A program made the position numbers and the translations under genes. A DNA stretch of 64,000 nt from Microscillaceae bacterium (GTDB lineage Bacteria; Bacteroidota; Bacteroidia; Cytophagales; Microscillaceae): NCBI GenBank assembly GCA_025054775.1, contig JANWZA010000058.1:35318-99317 (forward strand), in the 5' to 3' direction. Shown in pieces: positions 8,720 through 18,732 of the stretch; positions within the stretch are counted from its first letter, which is position 1; every line of letters begins with the position of its first letter. A model generated the notes under the pieces. The model did not search any database. It worked only from the letters and a program-made list of their open reading frames with translations, and was not told the origin of the DNA.

Positions 8720-8865
8720 TTCTTTTACTATTCTATTCATAAAAACTATAACTTTTTCAAGAATTTTTGCCTCTTGTTATATACTTTTTGCTTAAAAACA
8801 AAGTTTTTTCATCAAAATTCTTAACTTTACTCTATTATTTTGTAACCTACTTGCCTCCAACAGCT

Positions 8866-9966
8866 ATGAAACTCGACTTGCTAGAAATTCAACCCTTGGA
8901 AAGTTGGATTAAAACCAAAAAGCGCAAACCCTTAGTGATTGCAGGACCTTGCAGCGCCGAAAGCGAAGAGCAAATGCTTCAAACCTGCCTCCAACTCAAA
9001 GAGTTGCAAGTAGATATGCTTCGGGCAGGAGTCTGGAAACCGCGCACTCGCCCTAGTAGCTTTGAGGGCTACGGCGAAAAAGCTCTGCCTTGGGTGAAAG
9101 CTGTAAAAGAAGCTACCCAACTGCCTATAGCAATTGAGGTAGCTACCCCACAACACATAGAATTAGCCCTCAAATACGAAGTAAATGTACTTTGGATTGG
9201 AGCAAAAACAACCGTAAACCCCTTTAACGTACAAGAAATTGCTAATGCCTTGCGCGGCGTAGATATTCCTGTTATGGTGAAAAACCCTGTCAATCCTGAC
9301 CTCGCCCTATGGATCGGAGCCATGGAACGACTTTACCGAGCAGGTATTCGCAAGTTAGTAGCTATTCACCGAGGCTTTTCTACCTTTCAAAAAAAGAGAT
9401 ACCGCAACGAACCAATGTGGCAAATCCCTATTGAACTAAAAACCTACCTTCCTAATCTACCACTTATTTGCGACCCCAGCCATATTACAGGAAACCGTGA
9501 ATTGTTACAAGAAATCGCCCAAAAAGCCCTTGACTTAAACTACGAGGGACTTATGATTGAGGCTCATTTCAATCCCACCCTTGCCCTTAGTGATGCTGAA
9601 CAACAGGTTACCCCACAAAGATTAGGACAAATTTTGAGCGAGCTCAAAGTACGACTAGTTACCACAGATAACCTCGAGTTCCTTAACCAATTAGAGGAGA
9701 TTCGTGCTAAAATTGATAACATCGACCGGGAATTGATTGAAATTCTTGCTGCACGTATGGCTTTGGTAGAGCAAGCGGGAGAGTATAAACGTGAAAATAA
9801 CATTACCATTTTTCAATTAGAACGCTGGGACGAAATTTTTAGAACACGCCCTGAATGGGGCAGAAAAATGGGGCTTTACAAAGATTTTATTGCCGAAATA
9901 TACAAGCTCATCCACGTAGAAAGCATACGCAAACAAACTGAAATCATGAACAAGCAGATCGCCTAA
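8866..9966 (+). CDS. aroG: Bifunctional DAHP synthase / chorismate mutase
   Basis: A 366-residue fusion. Residues 1-260 are a type I-beta (KDO8P synthase-like) 3-deoxy-7-phosphoheptulonate synthase, with VIAGPCSAES, RAGVWKPRTRPSSFEG, AIHRGFS, CDPSHITG and EAHFNP lining the phosphoenolpyruvate, erythrose-4-phosphate and metal site. Residues 265-360 are an AroQ-class chorismate mutase helix bundle (IRAKIDNIDRELIEILAARM). It performs the first shikimate step and the branch toward prephenate; the fused mutase commonly provides feedback control in this architecture. The frame opens at 8767, but the ATG at 8866 gives the family N-terminus and follows a near-match to a -7 box (TATTATTTTG, about 8832-8842). 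Confidence 0.92.
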   Translation: MKLDLLEIQPLESWIKTKKRKPLVIAGPCSAESEEQMLQTCLQLKELQVDMLRAGVWKPRTRPSSFEGYGEKALPWVKAVKEATQLPIAIEVATPQHIELALKYEVNVLWIGAKTTVNPFNVQEIANALRGVDIPVMVKNPVNPDLALWIGAMERLYRAGIRKLVAIHRGFSTFQKKRYRNEPMWQIPIELKTYLPNLPLICDPSHITGNRELLQEIAQKALDLNYEGLMIEAHFNPTLALSDAEQQVTPQRLGQILSELKVRLVTTDNLEFLNQLEEIRAKIDNIDRELIEILAARMALVEQAGEYKRENNITIFQLERWDEIFRTRPEWGRKMGLYKDFIAEIYKLIHVESIRKQTEIMNKQIA

Positions 9967-9996
9967 AACCTGACAAAGAGGCATATGTTTTTCTAA

Positions 9997-10040
9997 AAAA
10001 CTGACAATAAGATACCGTTTCGTGTCTTTTTGTCAGTTTT
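9997..10040 (+). terminator. Terminator-like hairpin after the DAHP synthase gene
   Basis: AAAACTGACA (9997-10006) and TGTCAGTTTT (10031-10040) form a perfect 10-base-pair stem with a 24-base loop. It begins about 30 bases after the stop codon and ends in T residues. Confidence 0.65.
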
Positions 10041-10162
10041 ATTCTTGATTTTCCCTGCCAAAAAGGGCTTGGCATACAAAATGCTATCTTACTCGGTAGA
10101 AATTCAATTTTTTAGGTTCAACAATTAAAATAACATAAACTTTTATAGTACTATTTAAGATA

Positions 10163-10453
10163 ATGGCATTAAATATCAAGCCTTTGGCAGACAGAGTTCT
10201 AGTAGAACCTGCGCCAGCAGAAGAGAAAACCGCCTCTGGTATCATTATCCCTGATACTGCAAAAGAAAAGCCACAGAGAGGGCAAATCGTAGCAGTAGGA
10301 GAAGGTAAAGTTTCAGATAATGGTACAATTGTGAAGCCCCAAGTAAAAGTGGGTGATACTGTGCTTTATGGCAAATATGCAGGCACAGAAATCACAATTG
10401 ATGGTAAGGAGTATCTCATTATGCGTGAGACTGATATTTTTGCAGTTATTTAA
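10163..10453 (+). CDS. groES: Co-chaperonin GroES
   Basis: 96 residues, the normal length. It opens [20 protein letters not shown] and shows the mobile-loop region [19 protein letters not shown] that contacts GroEL, then [15 protein letters not shown]. It forms the heptameric lid of the GroEL folding chamber in the cytoplasm. groL follows after 282 bases, an unusually long gap for this pair, filled by a long palindromic spacer. I see no CIRCE element (TTAGCACTC-N9-GAGTGCTAA) upstream, so HrcA control is not supported here. Confidence 0.97.
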   Translation: MALNIKPLADRVLVEPAPAEEKTASGIIIPDTAKEKPQRGQIVAVGEGKVSDNGTIVKPQVKVGDTVLYGKYAGTEITIDGKEYLIMRETDIFAVI

Positions 10454-10466
10454 TCTATAAAACCTT

Positions 10467-10627
10467 GAAATTTTGTTCTGTGAAGCAACCTTATTTTTAG
10501 ATGCCTATTTTTTAGCGGTGTCACTCGCATTTTTTAAGAAATAGCACCCATTTTTAGTGAGTAAAAAAACTATAAAGAACTATTTTTTGCAAGGTATACC
10601 TTAGGTTGCGTAGCAAAGCAAAATTTC
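10467..10627. repeat. Long imperfect palindrome filling the groES-groL spacer
   Basis: GAAATTTTG (10467-10475) pairs with CAAAATTTC (10619-10627). Nine bases further in on each side, GCAACCT (10485-10491) pairs with AGGTTGC (10603-10609). The right inner arm directly follows a perfect 12-base palindrome, AAGGTATACCTT (10591-10602). The spacer could be a structured leader or processing site within the groESL transcript, an operator, or an inserted palindromic element. No open frame lies inside. Confidence 0.6.
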
Positions 10628-10726
10628 TAAAAAAAATATAAACAAATTTCAACTATTTTCAATCTTCACTTCCTAATTTAATCTCTTAGTAAATAACAAT
10701 TGAGTGTAAAACAAAATAAAAGTTAA

Positions 10727-12367
<1,641 letters not shown>

Positions 12368-12402
12368 TAACCTAATCGCTGCCTAAGTTAGTGTACATTA
12401 CC

Positions 12403-12440
12403 AAGCCTGCAAGATTTTCTCAATCTTGTAGGCTTTTTTA
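12403..12440 (+). terminator. Rho-independent terminator of groL
   Basis: AAGCCTGCAAGATT pairs with AATCTTGTAGGCTT (one G-T pair) around a 6-base loop, followed by a run of T. It lies 36 bases after the groL stop codon. Confidence 0.9.
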
Positions 12441-12663
12441 TTGTGAAAATACCTTACTTCAAGTAATCTTATAAATCGCCCTAATAATCCTTAACAAAGG
12501 AAAAAGCAACTTAAAAAATCTTTGAGTAGAACGGAAGATTTTTAAGTTTCTGGAAACCAATCACTTAATTCTTCTCTAAATTCATAAAAATTTTCAGTAA
12601 GGGCACTTACATTAATGTTGCTAAATTCTAAATTAGAAATTAAATATTTACCTTTGAAATGCT

Positions 12664-12698
12664 TTTGTAAAGAAATTTTACTAAAAAAACTACCTTTG
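12664..12698 (+). promoter_or_regulatory. Predicted promoter of gcvT-DUF58
   Basis: TTTG (12664-12667), 23 bases, TACCTTTG (12691-12698). Transcription would begin near 12703, giving a leader of about 43 bases. The rest of the groL-gcvT spacer holds only the groL terminator. Confidence 0.55.
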
Positions 12699-12745
12699 CT
12701 AAAAATATTTTTCTCAAAAAAGCACACGCAACCTTCGTAGAAAAC

Positions 12746-13837
12746 ATGAGTCTAAAACATATTCCTTTGAATGATTTACACATAGCACTTGGGGCAAAAA
12801 TGGTAGATTTTGCGGGCTTTTATATGCCTTTACGTTACACCTCTGAAAGGGAAGAGCATTTAGCTGTTCGGCAGAGTGTAGGCATTTTTGACGTTTCACA
12901 CATGGGTGAGTTTTTTATCAAAGGGGAAAAGGCTCTGGATTTACTGCAATATGTAGTTTCTAACGACGTAGCTACCTTACCTGTAGGAAAAGCCCAATAT
13001 GCCTACATGCCCAACGACGTGGGTGGTATTGTAGATGATTTGCTCATATATCATTTAGCTGAAAAAGAGTACATGATGGTAGTAAATGCGGCAAATATTG
13101 ACAAAGATTGGCAATGGATAAACCACTATAATACCTTCGGAGCAGAGCTTGAAAATGCCTCTGATAAAATTTGTCTATTTGCAGTGCAAGGTCCTAAAGC
13201 TGCTGAAACTTTACAAAAACTTACTTCTTACAACCTTATTGAAATGCCTTATTATGCCGTGCGACGCATTCCTTTGGCAGGCTTAGAAAATGTTATCGTA
13301 GCTTCCACAGGTTATACCAAAAAGGGCTCGGGAAGTTTTGAGGTATTTGTACCTAATGAATATGCACGTGAAGTATGGGAAAAGATTTTTGAAGCAGGCA
13401 AAGAATTTAATATCAAGCCTGCAGGATTAGGTGCTCGCGACACGCTCCGTTTGGAAATGGGGTATTGCTTATACGGTAATGAAATCAATGATTATACCTC
13501 TCCTTTTGAGGCAAATCTAGGCTGGGTGACCAAATTTACCAAGAAATTCGTCAATTCAGAAAACTTGCTTAAAGCCAAAGAACAAGGTGTGAAACGTAAG
13601 CTTGTAGCTTTGGAAATGATTGAAAAGGGCATACCTCGTAGCCATTATGAAATTTACAGCCTCAACCAAGAAAGAATTGGCGAAGTAACCTCTGGTAGCA
13701 TATCACCTGTGCTTAATGTAGGAATATGCTTGGGCTATGTACCCAAAGAATTTGCAGAAATAGATACGCAAGTATATATCAAAATTAGAGATAGCTTTGC
13801 TAAAGCAAAAGTAGTGAAGTTACCATTTGTGAAATAG
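12746..13837 (+). CDS. gcvT: Aminomethyltransferase (glycine cleavage system T protein)
   Basis: 363 residues, typical length. Family landmarks: MVDFAGFYMPLRY at the N-terminus, VGIFDVSHMGEF, the folate-pocket stretch YAYMPNDVGGIVDD, STGYTKKGSGSFEVF and GLGARDTLRLEMGYCLYGNE, then a C-terminal GCV_T beta-barrel (EVTSGSISPVLNVGI). It transfers the methylene group from the lipoyl-bound intermediate on H protein to tetrahydrofolate, releasing ammonia. Genes for the P, H and L proteins are not in the window, so it is encoded apart from its partners. A DUF58 gene follows after 11 bases. Confidence 0.95.
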   Translation: MSLKHIPLNDLHIALGAKMVDFAGFYMPLRYTSEREEHLAVRQSVGIFDVSHMGEFFIKGEKALDLLQYVVSNDVATLPVGKAQYAYMPNDVGGIVDDLLIYHLAEKEYMMVVNAANIDKDWQWINHYNTFGAELENASDKICLFAVQGPKAAETLQKLTSYNLIEMPYYAVRRIPLAGLENVIVASTGYTKKGSGSFEVFVPNEYAREVWEKIFEAGKEFNIKPAGLGARDTLRLEMGYCLYGNEINDYTSPFEANLGWVTKFTKKFVNSENLLKAKEQGVKRKLVALEMIEKGIPRSHYEIYSLNQERIGEVTSGSISPVLNVGICLGYVPKEFAEIDTQVYIKIRDSFAKAKVVKLPFVK

Positions 13838-13848
13838 CTTTTAATGAT

Positions 13849-14757
13849 ATGGATTTGCAAAATTTAGCCCAAATTCGTGAATTTGGCAATATTGAGTTTT
13901 TGGCCAAACAGTTAGTAGAAGGGTTTATTACAGGATTACACCGCTCTCCTTTTCACGGCTTTTCGGTGGAATTTGCCGAACATCGGCTCTATAATACAGG
14001 CGAAAGCACCCGCCATATTGATTGGAAAGTATATGCCAAAACCGACCGCCTTTATACCAAACGCTACGAAGAGGAAACGAATTTGCGTTGCCAACTGCTT
14101 TTGGACGTATCTTCATCTATGTACTATCCTACCGAAAACAAAGGCAAAATTACCTTTAGCATTATGGCAGCAGCAGCAATAGCTTATATGCTTCAAAAAC
14201 AGAAAGATGCTATTAGCCTTTGTACTTTTTCTGATAAAATTGAAACCCACACGCCCACTAAATCTACGCCTTCCCACGTACATAAGCTATTTTTGCAACT
14301 GCAAAACCTGTTAGCTCAAGAAAGTAAAGGCAAAACTACCATCATCGCTGACACCCTGCACGAAATAGCCGACAAAATTAACAAACGCTCTTTGGTAATT
14401 ATTTTCAGCGACATGTTTGCTCATTTCCAGCAAACCGATGCCCTTTTCTCCGCCCTCCAACATCTTAAACACAACCAACACGAAGTATTGCTTTTTCACG
14501 TCTTTGACCAACAAACCGAACTCATTTTTGATTTTGAGGATAGACCTTACGAATTTATTGACCTTGAAACAGGGCAACGTCTTAAACTCCAACCAGCCCA
14601 AATAAAGCAATACTACCAACGGCAAGTAGAAATTTTTTACCAACAACTTAAACTCAAATGTGGGCAATATAAAATAGATTTCATTGAAGCCGACATTGCA
14701 CGAGGGTTTGACCAAGTCCTTTATGCTTACCTTATTAAGCGGAGCAGAATGAAATAA
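13849..14757 (+). CDS. DUF58 family protein (von Willebrand factor A-like)
   Basis: 302 residues. The DUF58 signature region is clear: HRSPFHGFSVEFAEHRLY, then GESTRHIDWKVYAKTDRLYTKRYEEE, followed by LLLDVSSSMYY, a MIDAS-like DxSxS metal-binding motif of the VWA fold, and VIIFSDMFA. In many genomes DUF58 proteins accompany MoxR-family ATPases, which help assemble or activate protein complexes. No moxR gene is nearby here; the neighbour is gcvT, probably joined only by a shared transcript. The precise role is not known. Confidence 0.85.
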   Translation: MDLQNLAQIREFGNIEFLAKQLVEGFITGLHRSPFHGFSVEFAEHRLYNTGESTRHIDWKVYAKTDRLYTKRYEEETNLRCQLLLDVSSSMYYPTENKGKITFSIMAAAAIAYMLQKQKDAISLCTFSDKIETHTPTKSTPSHVHKLFLQLQNLLAQESKGKTTIIADTLHEIADKINKRSLVIIFSDMFAHFQQTDALFSALQHLKHNQHEVLLFHVFDQQTELIFDFEDRPYEFIDLETGQRLKLQPAQIKQYYQRQVEIFYQQLKLKCGQYKIDFIEADIARGFDQVLYAYLIKRSRMK

Positions 14758-15437
14758 ATTCTTAATAACTGCTCCTCTTACCCTTTGAGCCACAACTGAA
14801 AAGGGAAAAAGAGCTAGCTCTATAAAACTGCTGATGCCTCAGTGCTTTGCACTAAACCTTCAGCTTGCTTTCTTAATCTCTAACTCAGGTTTATTACTAA
14901 TCTTCCAAAATTACTGAACTTTTATAAAGTTTTTCATCTTCGTTGAAAAAGTGGCTTTTAATCCTTAACAAGGTACAGTTCAGCACAAGCGGAGACGCTT
15001 GCATTAGAAAGGAGAAACGATGCTTGTATCTACTCTTTGACGTGAGTCATTAAGGTTAAAGTTTTGATAGACAATTACTTATGAAAAAGATTTTGAGTAA
15101 TTGAAAAAATGATTAAACTCTTGGATTGTAGTTTTCAAATGTTTAACCTTGTAAACTACGCAAAATATTGTACTTATCCAAGATTTTGTTGCTTAATTCA
15201 CATTACTCTTAGTAAGTTCTATAATCTTACTAATGATTTTTTTAAGAACTTTTAGCCCTCAAAATAAGTTTGGCAAAAAGGAAATAGTGCAATTCACCAC
15301 TTGTTAAAATATTTTGTTTATTCTTTTTCTCAAAAAGTTAAACAAAATGAAAGCACACGTGGTTTTTCAAAAGTAAAGCATATAACAATACAAATTTTTA
15401 CAACTTAACTTTTTTTTACTATACTCACATTTTTCAA
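14758..15437. other. 680-base non-coding spacer with several small hairpins
   Basis: No convincing open frame on either strand. Structures seen: a weak CCCTTT/AAAGGG hairpin soon after the DUF58 stop; a nested hairpin at 14830-14864 (GCTGA/TCAGC outside, AGTGC/GCACT inside); and CAAGCG-GAGA-CGCTTG at 14986-15001, a 6-base-pair stem with a GNRA-type tetraloop. Could hold a small RNA or degraded repeat elements. No consensus promoter for folE is visible. Confidence 0.4.
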
Positions 15438-16127
15438 ATGAAACAAGAAAGAAACCTATCAAGTCCTATTGCTTTTTTGAATGGACTTACCGCTGAAGAC
15501 ATTGGGAATGAACACCTAAGCACATCTTATGATACACCGCTCCGACCTGATGCCTTTGAGCAAACTGACGAGCAAAAGATGGCACAAATTGAATACCATT
15601 TTCGCCAAATTATGGAGATTTTAGGCTTAGACCTTACGGATGATAGCTTGAAAGGAACACCGCACCGCGTCGCCAAAATGTATGTAAAAGAAATTTTTAG
15701 CGGCTTAAATCCTGAAAATAAGCCCAAGGTTGCCCTTTTTGAGAATAAGTACAAATACAATGAAATGCTTGTAGAAAAAAACATTACTTTCTATTCTAAT
15801 TGTGAGCATCACTTTGTACCTATTATTGGAAAGGCGCATGTGGCTTATATTTCCAAAGGCAAAGTTATCGGTTTGTCAAAGATTAACCGCTTGGTGCAGT
15901 ATTATGCTAAAAGACCGCAGGTGCAAGAACGCCTTACAAACCAAATTGGTAATGAATTGATGCAGGCCTTACAAACGCCTGATATTGCCGTTCTGATTGA
16001 AGCTCAGCATCTTTGTGTTGCTTCTCGAGGTATACAAGATATCAACAGTACTACCGTTACCACCTTTTATAGCGGAAGGTTTGAAGAAGAGAATACCCGC
16101 AACGAGTTTTTGAAGTATATTGCCTAA
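15438..16127 (+). CDS. folE: GTP cyclohydrolase I
   Basis: 229 residues. The N-terminal 45 residues are variable, as in the family. The catalytic core shows GTPHRVAKMYV, SNCEHHFVPIIGKAHVAYIS and IEAQHLCVASRGI. The expected zinc ligands are present: Cys122, His125 and Cys193. It converts GTP to 7,8-dihydroneopterin triphosphate, the first step of folate synthesis and, in many bacteria, of queuosine synthesis; queG near 59 kb is a late queuosine gene. It stands alone, ending at a terminator hairpin that also carries the promoter box of menF. Confidence 0.96.
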   Translation: MKQERNLSSPIAFLNGLTAEDIGNEHLSTSYDTPLRPDAFEQTDEQKMAQIEYHFRQIMEILGLDLTDDSLKGTPHRVAKMYVKEIFSGLNPENKPKVALFENKYKYNEMLVEKNITFYSNCEHHFVPIIGKAHVAYISKGKVIGLSKINRLVQYYAKRPQVQERLTNQIGNELMQALQTPDIAVLIEAQHLCVASRGIQDINSTTVTTFYSGRFEEENTRNEFLKYIA

Positions 16128-16161
16128 AAAACTTAAAACGATACAAATGCCTAATTAAATG

Positions 16162-16194
16162 AGCCTACTTTTGAAAGACTTAAGGTAGGCTTTT
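16162..16194 (+). terminator. folE terminator hairpin overlapping the menF -7 box
   Basis: AGCCTAC (16162-16168) pairs with GTAGGCT (16185-16191), followed by TTTT. Inside it TACTTTTG (16166-16173) is a perfect -7 promoter box, with menF starting 33 bases later. No TTTG at the usual distance upstream was found, so the promoter part is less certain than the hairpin. Confidence 0.6.
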
Positions 16195-16205
16195 ATAGCT
16201 TAGCT

Positions 16206-17456
16206 ATGAAAAATGCTGTTTTAGAAAAAAAAATCCAACTTACTACCCTTTGGCACACCGCTATTGCTCAACAAAAAGCTGTGGCCTTGTGCCGATTGCC
16301 TAACCAAACTACGCAACACCTCATCATTGACTTTAGCCCCCAAGTTAGCAAAACCAAACTTCCAATTGAAAGTCCCCAAGAGCAAGGGTTTGCAATTAGC
16401 CCTTTTATCAATCCTAACAATGAACACACTTATTTTATTAGAGCTGATTTGTATTTTCAAGTCCAACAAGGGCAAGCCATTTGGCAAGATAGTTACGTAC
16501 AAAGTAGAAACTACGAGTCAATTAATCACTTTTGGCAGCAAATAGAACATGCTCCTTTTACTGAAGGAATAGAAAAAATAGCTCTTCATTTACCAAGTAT
16601 TACGACAGGTTTTGCACTTACAGAAAATTACCTACAAGCAGAACGATATTGCCAAATGGTAGCAAAGGCTATTCAGGCAATTGAGCGGCACGAGTTTCAA
16701 AAAGTAGTGCTTTCGCGGTATAAGTGCAAAACAATTACCGAAAAATTGAATGTAATACAACTTTTTGAAACTATATGCCAAACCTACCCCACGGCTTTTG
16801 TATATATTTGGTATATTCCTTATGTAGGTTGTTGGGTGGGAGCTTCACCAGAAGTTTTAATTAGCATAGATAAGAATGCTATTTTTCGCACCGTATCTTT
16901 GGCTGGAACGCAGGCATACAATCCTAACGTAAAACTTTCTAAAGTAAGTTGGACGCAAAAAGAAATTGAAGAACAGGCACTTGTAAGCCGATATATTATT
17001 AACTGCTTCAAAAAAATTCGCCTACGGGAATTTCAAGAAGAGGGACCAAAAACCGTAGTAGCAGGTAATTTAGTACATCTCAAAACAACATTTGAGGTAG
17101 ATATGCAAGCTACTAATTTCCCTCAGTTAGGTAGTGTAATGTTAGATTTGCTTCACCCTACTTCAGCAGTGTGTGGTATGCCCAAAGAACCTGCCCTTCG
17201 GTTTATTCGGGAAAATGAAAACTACGACCGTAGTTTTTATACGGGTTTTGTGGGTATGGTAAATATTGCTCACGAAACGCACTTATTTGTCAATTTGCGT
17301 TGTATGCAAATTTTGCACAATAAACTCATTTTTTATGCAGGAGCAGGAATTACTGAAGACTCCGAGCCCGAAAAAGAATGGCAAGAAACTGAAATGAAAT
17401 GTAATACGTTGCTTTCGGTGGTTGAAAGGATATGTCCTACTACTGACTCTTTCTAA
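16206..17456 (+). CDS. menF: Isochorismate synthase
   Basis: 416 residues, chorismate-binding (MenF/EntC/TrpE) family. Conserved C-terminal motifs: KVVLSRYK, VGASPEVLIS, SLAGTQ, KEIEEQALVSRYI, LLHPTSAVCGMPK, ENYDRSFYTGFVG and the magnesium-site segment GAGITEDSEPEKEWQET. It isomerises chorismate to isochorismate, the entry to menaquinone. That fits the window's respiratory operon, whose Alternative Complex III uses quinol. A siderophore-type EntC role is possible, but no siderophore genes are near. Its last four bases overlap the end of convergent cinA. Confidence 0.9.
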   Translation: MKNAVLEKKIQLTTLWHTAIAQQKAVALCRLPNQTTQHLIIDFSPQVSKTKLPIESPQEQGFAISPFINPNNEHTYFIRADLYFQVQQGQAIWQDSYVQSRNYESINHFWQQIEHAPFTEGIEKIALHLPSITTGFALTENYLQAERYCQMVAKAIQAIERHEFQKVVLSRYKCKTITEKLNVIQLFETICQTYPTAFVYIWYIPYVGCWVGASPEVLISIDKNAIFRTVSLAGTQAYNPNVKLSKVSWTQKEIEEQALVSRYIINCFKKIRLREFQEEGPKTVVAGNLVHLKTTFEVDMQATNFPQLGSVMLDLLHPTSAVCGMPKEPALRFIRENENYDRSFYTGFVGMVNIAHETHLFVNLRCMQILHNKLIFYAGAGITEDSEPEKEWQETEMKCNTLLSVVERICPTTDSF

Positions 17457-18706
17457 CTTATTCCACTCAATTTTCTTCGTACGAGGTCTAACATAACTTT
17501 TGCCGTGAGTTGGATATTCAATTGGCGGTCTTGGGTAAAGAATAATTTTTTGGCATAGGCTTCGGTTTCGTCGGCATAAGCTACCCAAATGGTGCCGATA
17601 GGAGCGTCAGGAGTACCACCATCAGGACCAGCATACCCTGTGCAGGCAATACCTATGTCTGTGTTCATTTTTTTGCGAATTTGAATAGCCATTTGCTTTG
17701 CTACGACTTCGCTTACGGCAGTATGCGTCTCTAACGTTTCTGGCTCAATACCTAACTGCTGAATTTTGACTTGGTTAGTGTAAGCTACTACTCCTCCCTT
17801 AAAATAATATGAACTCCCTGCCACCGAAGTGATGAGGTGAGCAAAATACCCTCCCGTACAACTCTCTGCACAAGAAAGAGTTTTATTTTGACTTTTTAGT
17901 AATCTACCTACAACTGCGTGCATTTCATCATTATCATAGCCAAAAACATATTTTCGTATCAAAGGCAATACTTTTTCTATTTCTTGGGCTACTTCAGTTT
18001 CTAGTTTGGATAAATCCTCGCCGAAGGCTGTAAGCCGTAAACGAAGTTCTCCCCAGTTTGGTAAATAAGCTAGCTTGATATGTTTGGGCAGAGCATCTTC
18101 CCATTCAGCAATAGTTTGGGCAAGCATAGACTCTCCTGCTCCGTATGTGCAAATTACTTTGTGATAAATAACAGGCAACTGGAAATGGTTTTTTAGGCGT
18201 GGCAAGACCTCGTGCTTCATAAGGTTTTTCATTTCTAGAGGTACACCTGGCATAGAAACATACACTTTTCCCTCGTATTCAAACCACATGGCAGGGGCTG
18301 TTCCCCAGAGATTGTAAAGCACTGTAGCATTTTGCGGCACAGTGGCTTGCAGGCGGTTAAGTTCGGTAAGTTCGCGTCCACGTTTAGTAAAAAATTCTGT
18401 GACCATGGCTAATACTTTCTCATCGGTGCGGAGAGAGGTGTTAAAATATTTGCAAAGAGTTTTTTTGGTAATATCGTCTTTGGTAGGCCCTAGCCCTCCT
18501 GTTATCAAAATAATATCTGCCCGTCGGTGAGCATCATGCAAGGCATACAAAATCTCGGTTTCGTTATCGCCTACGGAAGTCCTACGAATTACTCTCACAC
18601 CAATTTTCCATAATTCTTCACCTATGAATTGTGAATTAGTATCTGTAATTTGACCATAAAGAATCTCGTCGCCAATGGTAAGGATTTCAGCAAGTATACT
18701 TTTCAT
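17453..18706 (-). CDS. cinA: CinA-family nicotinamide-nucleotide amidohydrolase
   Basis: 417 residues with both domains. The N-terminal MoaB/MogA-like (COG1058) half has LTIGDEILYGQITDTNS, GGLGPTKDDITKK and MPGVPLEMKNLM. The C-terminal PncC half (from about 255) has LSCAESCTGGYFAHLITSVAGSS, GGVVAYTNQVK, ACTGYAGPDGG and PIGTIWVAYA. The PncC domain deamidates nicotinamide mononucleotide for NAD recycling; the N-terminal half is an ADP-ribose pyrophosphatase in characterised members. It begins 26 bases after the LysM gene at 18733, so the two are probably one transcript. Confidence 0.95.
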   Translation of the reverse strand: MKSILAEILTIGDEILYGQITDTNSQFIGEELWKIGVRVIRRTSVGDNETEILYALHDAHRRADIILITGGLGPTKDDITKKTLCKYFNTSLRTDEKVLAMVTEFFTKRGRELTELNRLQATVPQNATVLYNLWGTAPAMWFEYEGKVYVSMPGVPLEMKNLMKHEVLPRLKNHFQLPVIYHKVICTYGAGESMLAQTIAEWEDALPKHIKLAYLPNWGELRLRLTAFGEDLSKLETEVAQEIEKVLPLIRKYVFGYDNDEMHAVVGRLLKSQNKTLSCAESCTGGYFAHLITSVAGSSYYFKGGVVAYTNQVKIQQLGIEPETLETHTAVSEVVAKQMAIQIRKKMNTDIGIACTGYAGPDGGTPDAPIGTIWVAYADETEAYAKKLFFTQDRQLNIQLTAKVMLDLVRRKLSGIS

Positions 18707-18732
18707 TATTTTGAGAGCGAAAGTAAAAGTAA

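Noticed and set aside
10500..10570. Possible CIRCE operator near groE
   Set aside because: CACTC and GAGT fragments occur but not as TTAGCACTC-N9-GAGTGCTAA; the spacing is wrong and the location is between the two genes.
12542..12727. 61-residue minus-strand frame before gcvT
   Set aside because: Overlaps the predicted gcvT promoter, is Phe/Lys/Ser-rich from AT bias, and has no supporting context.
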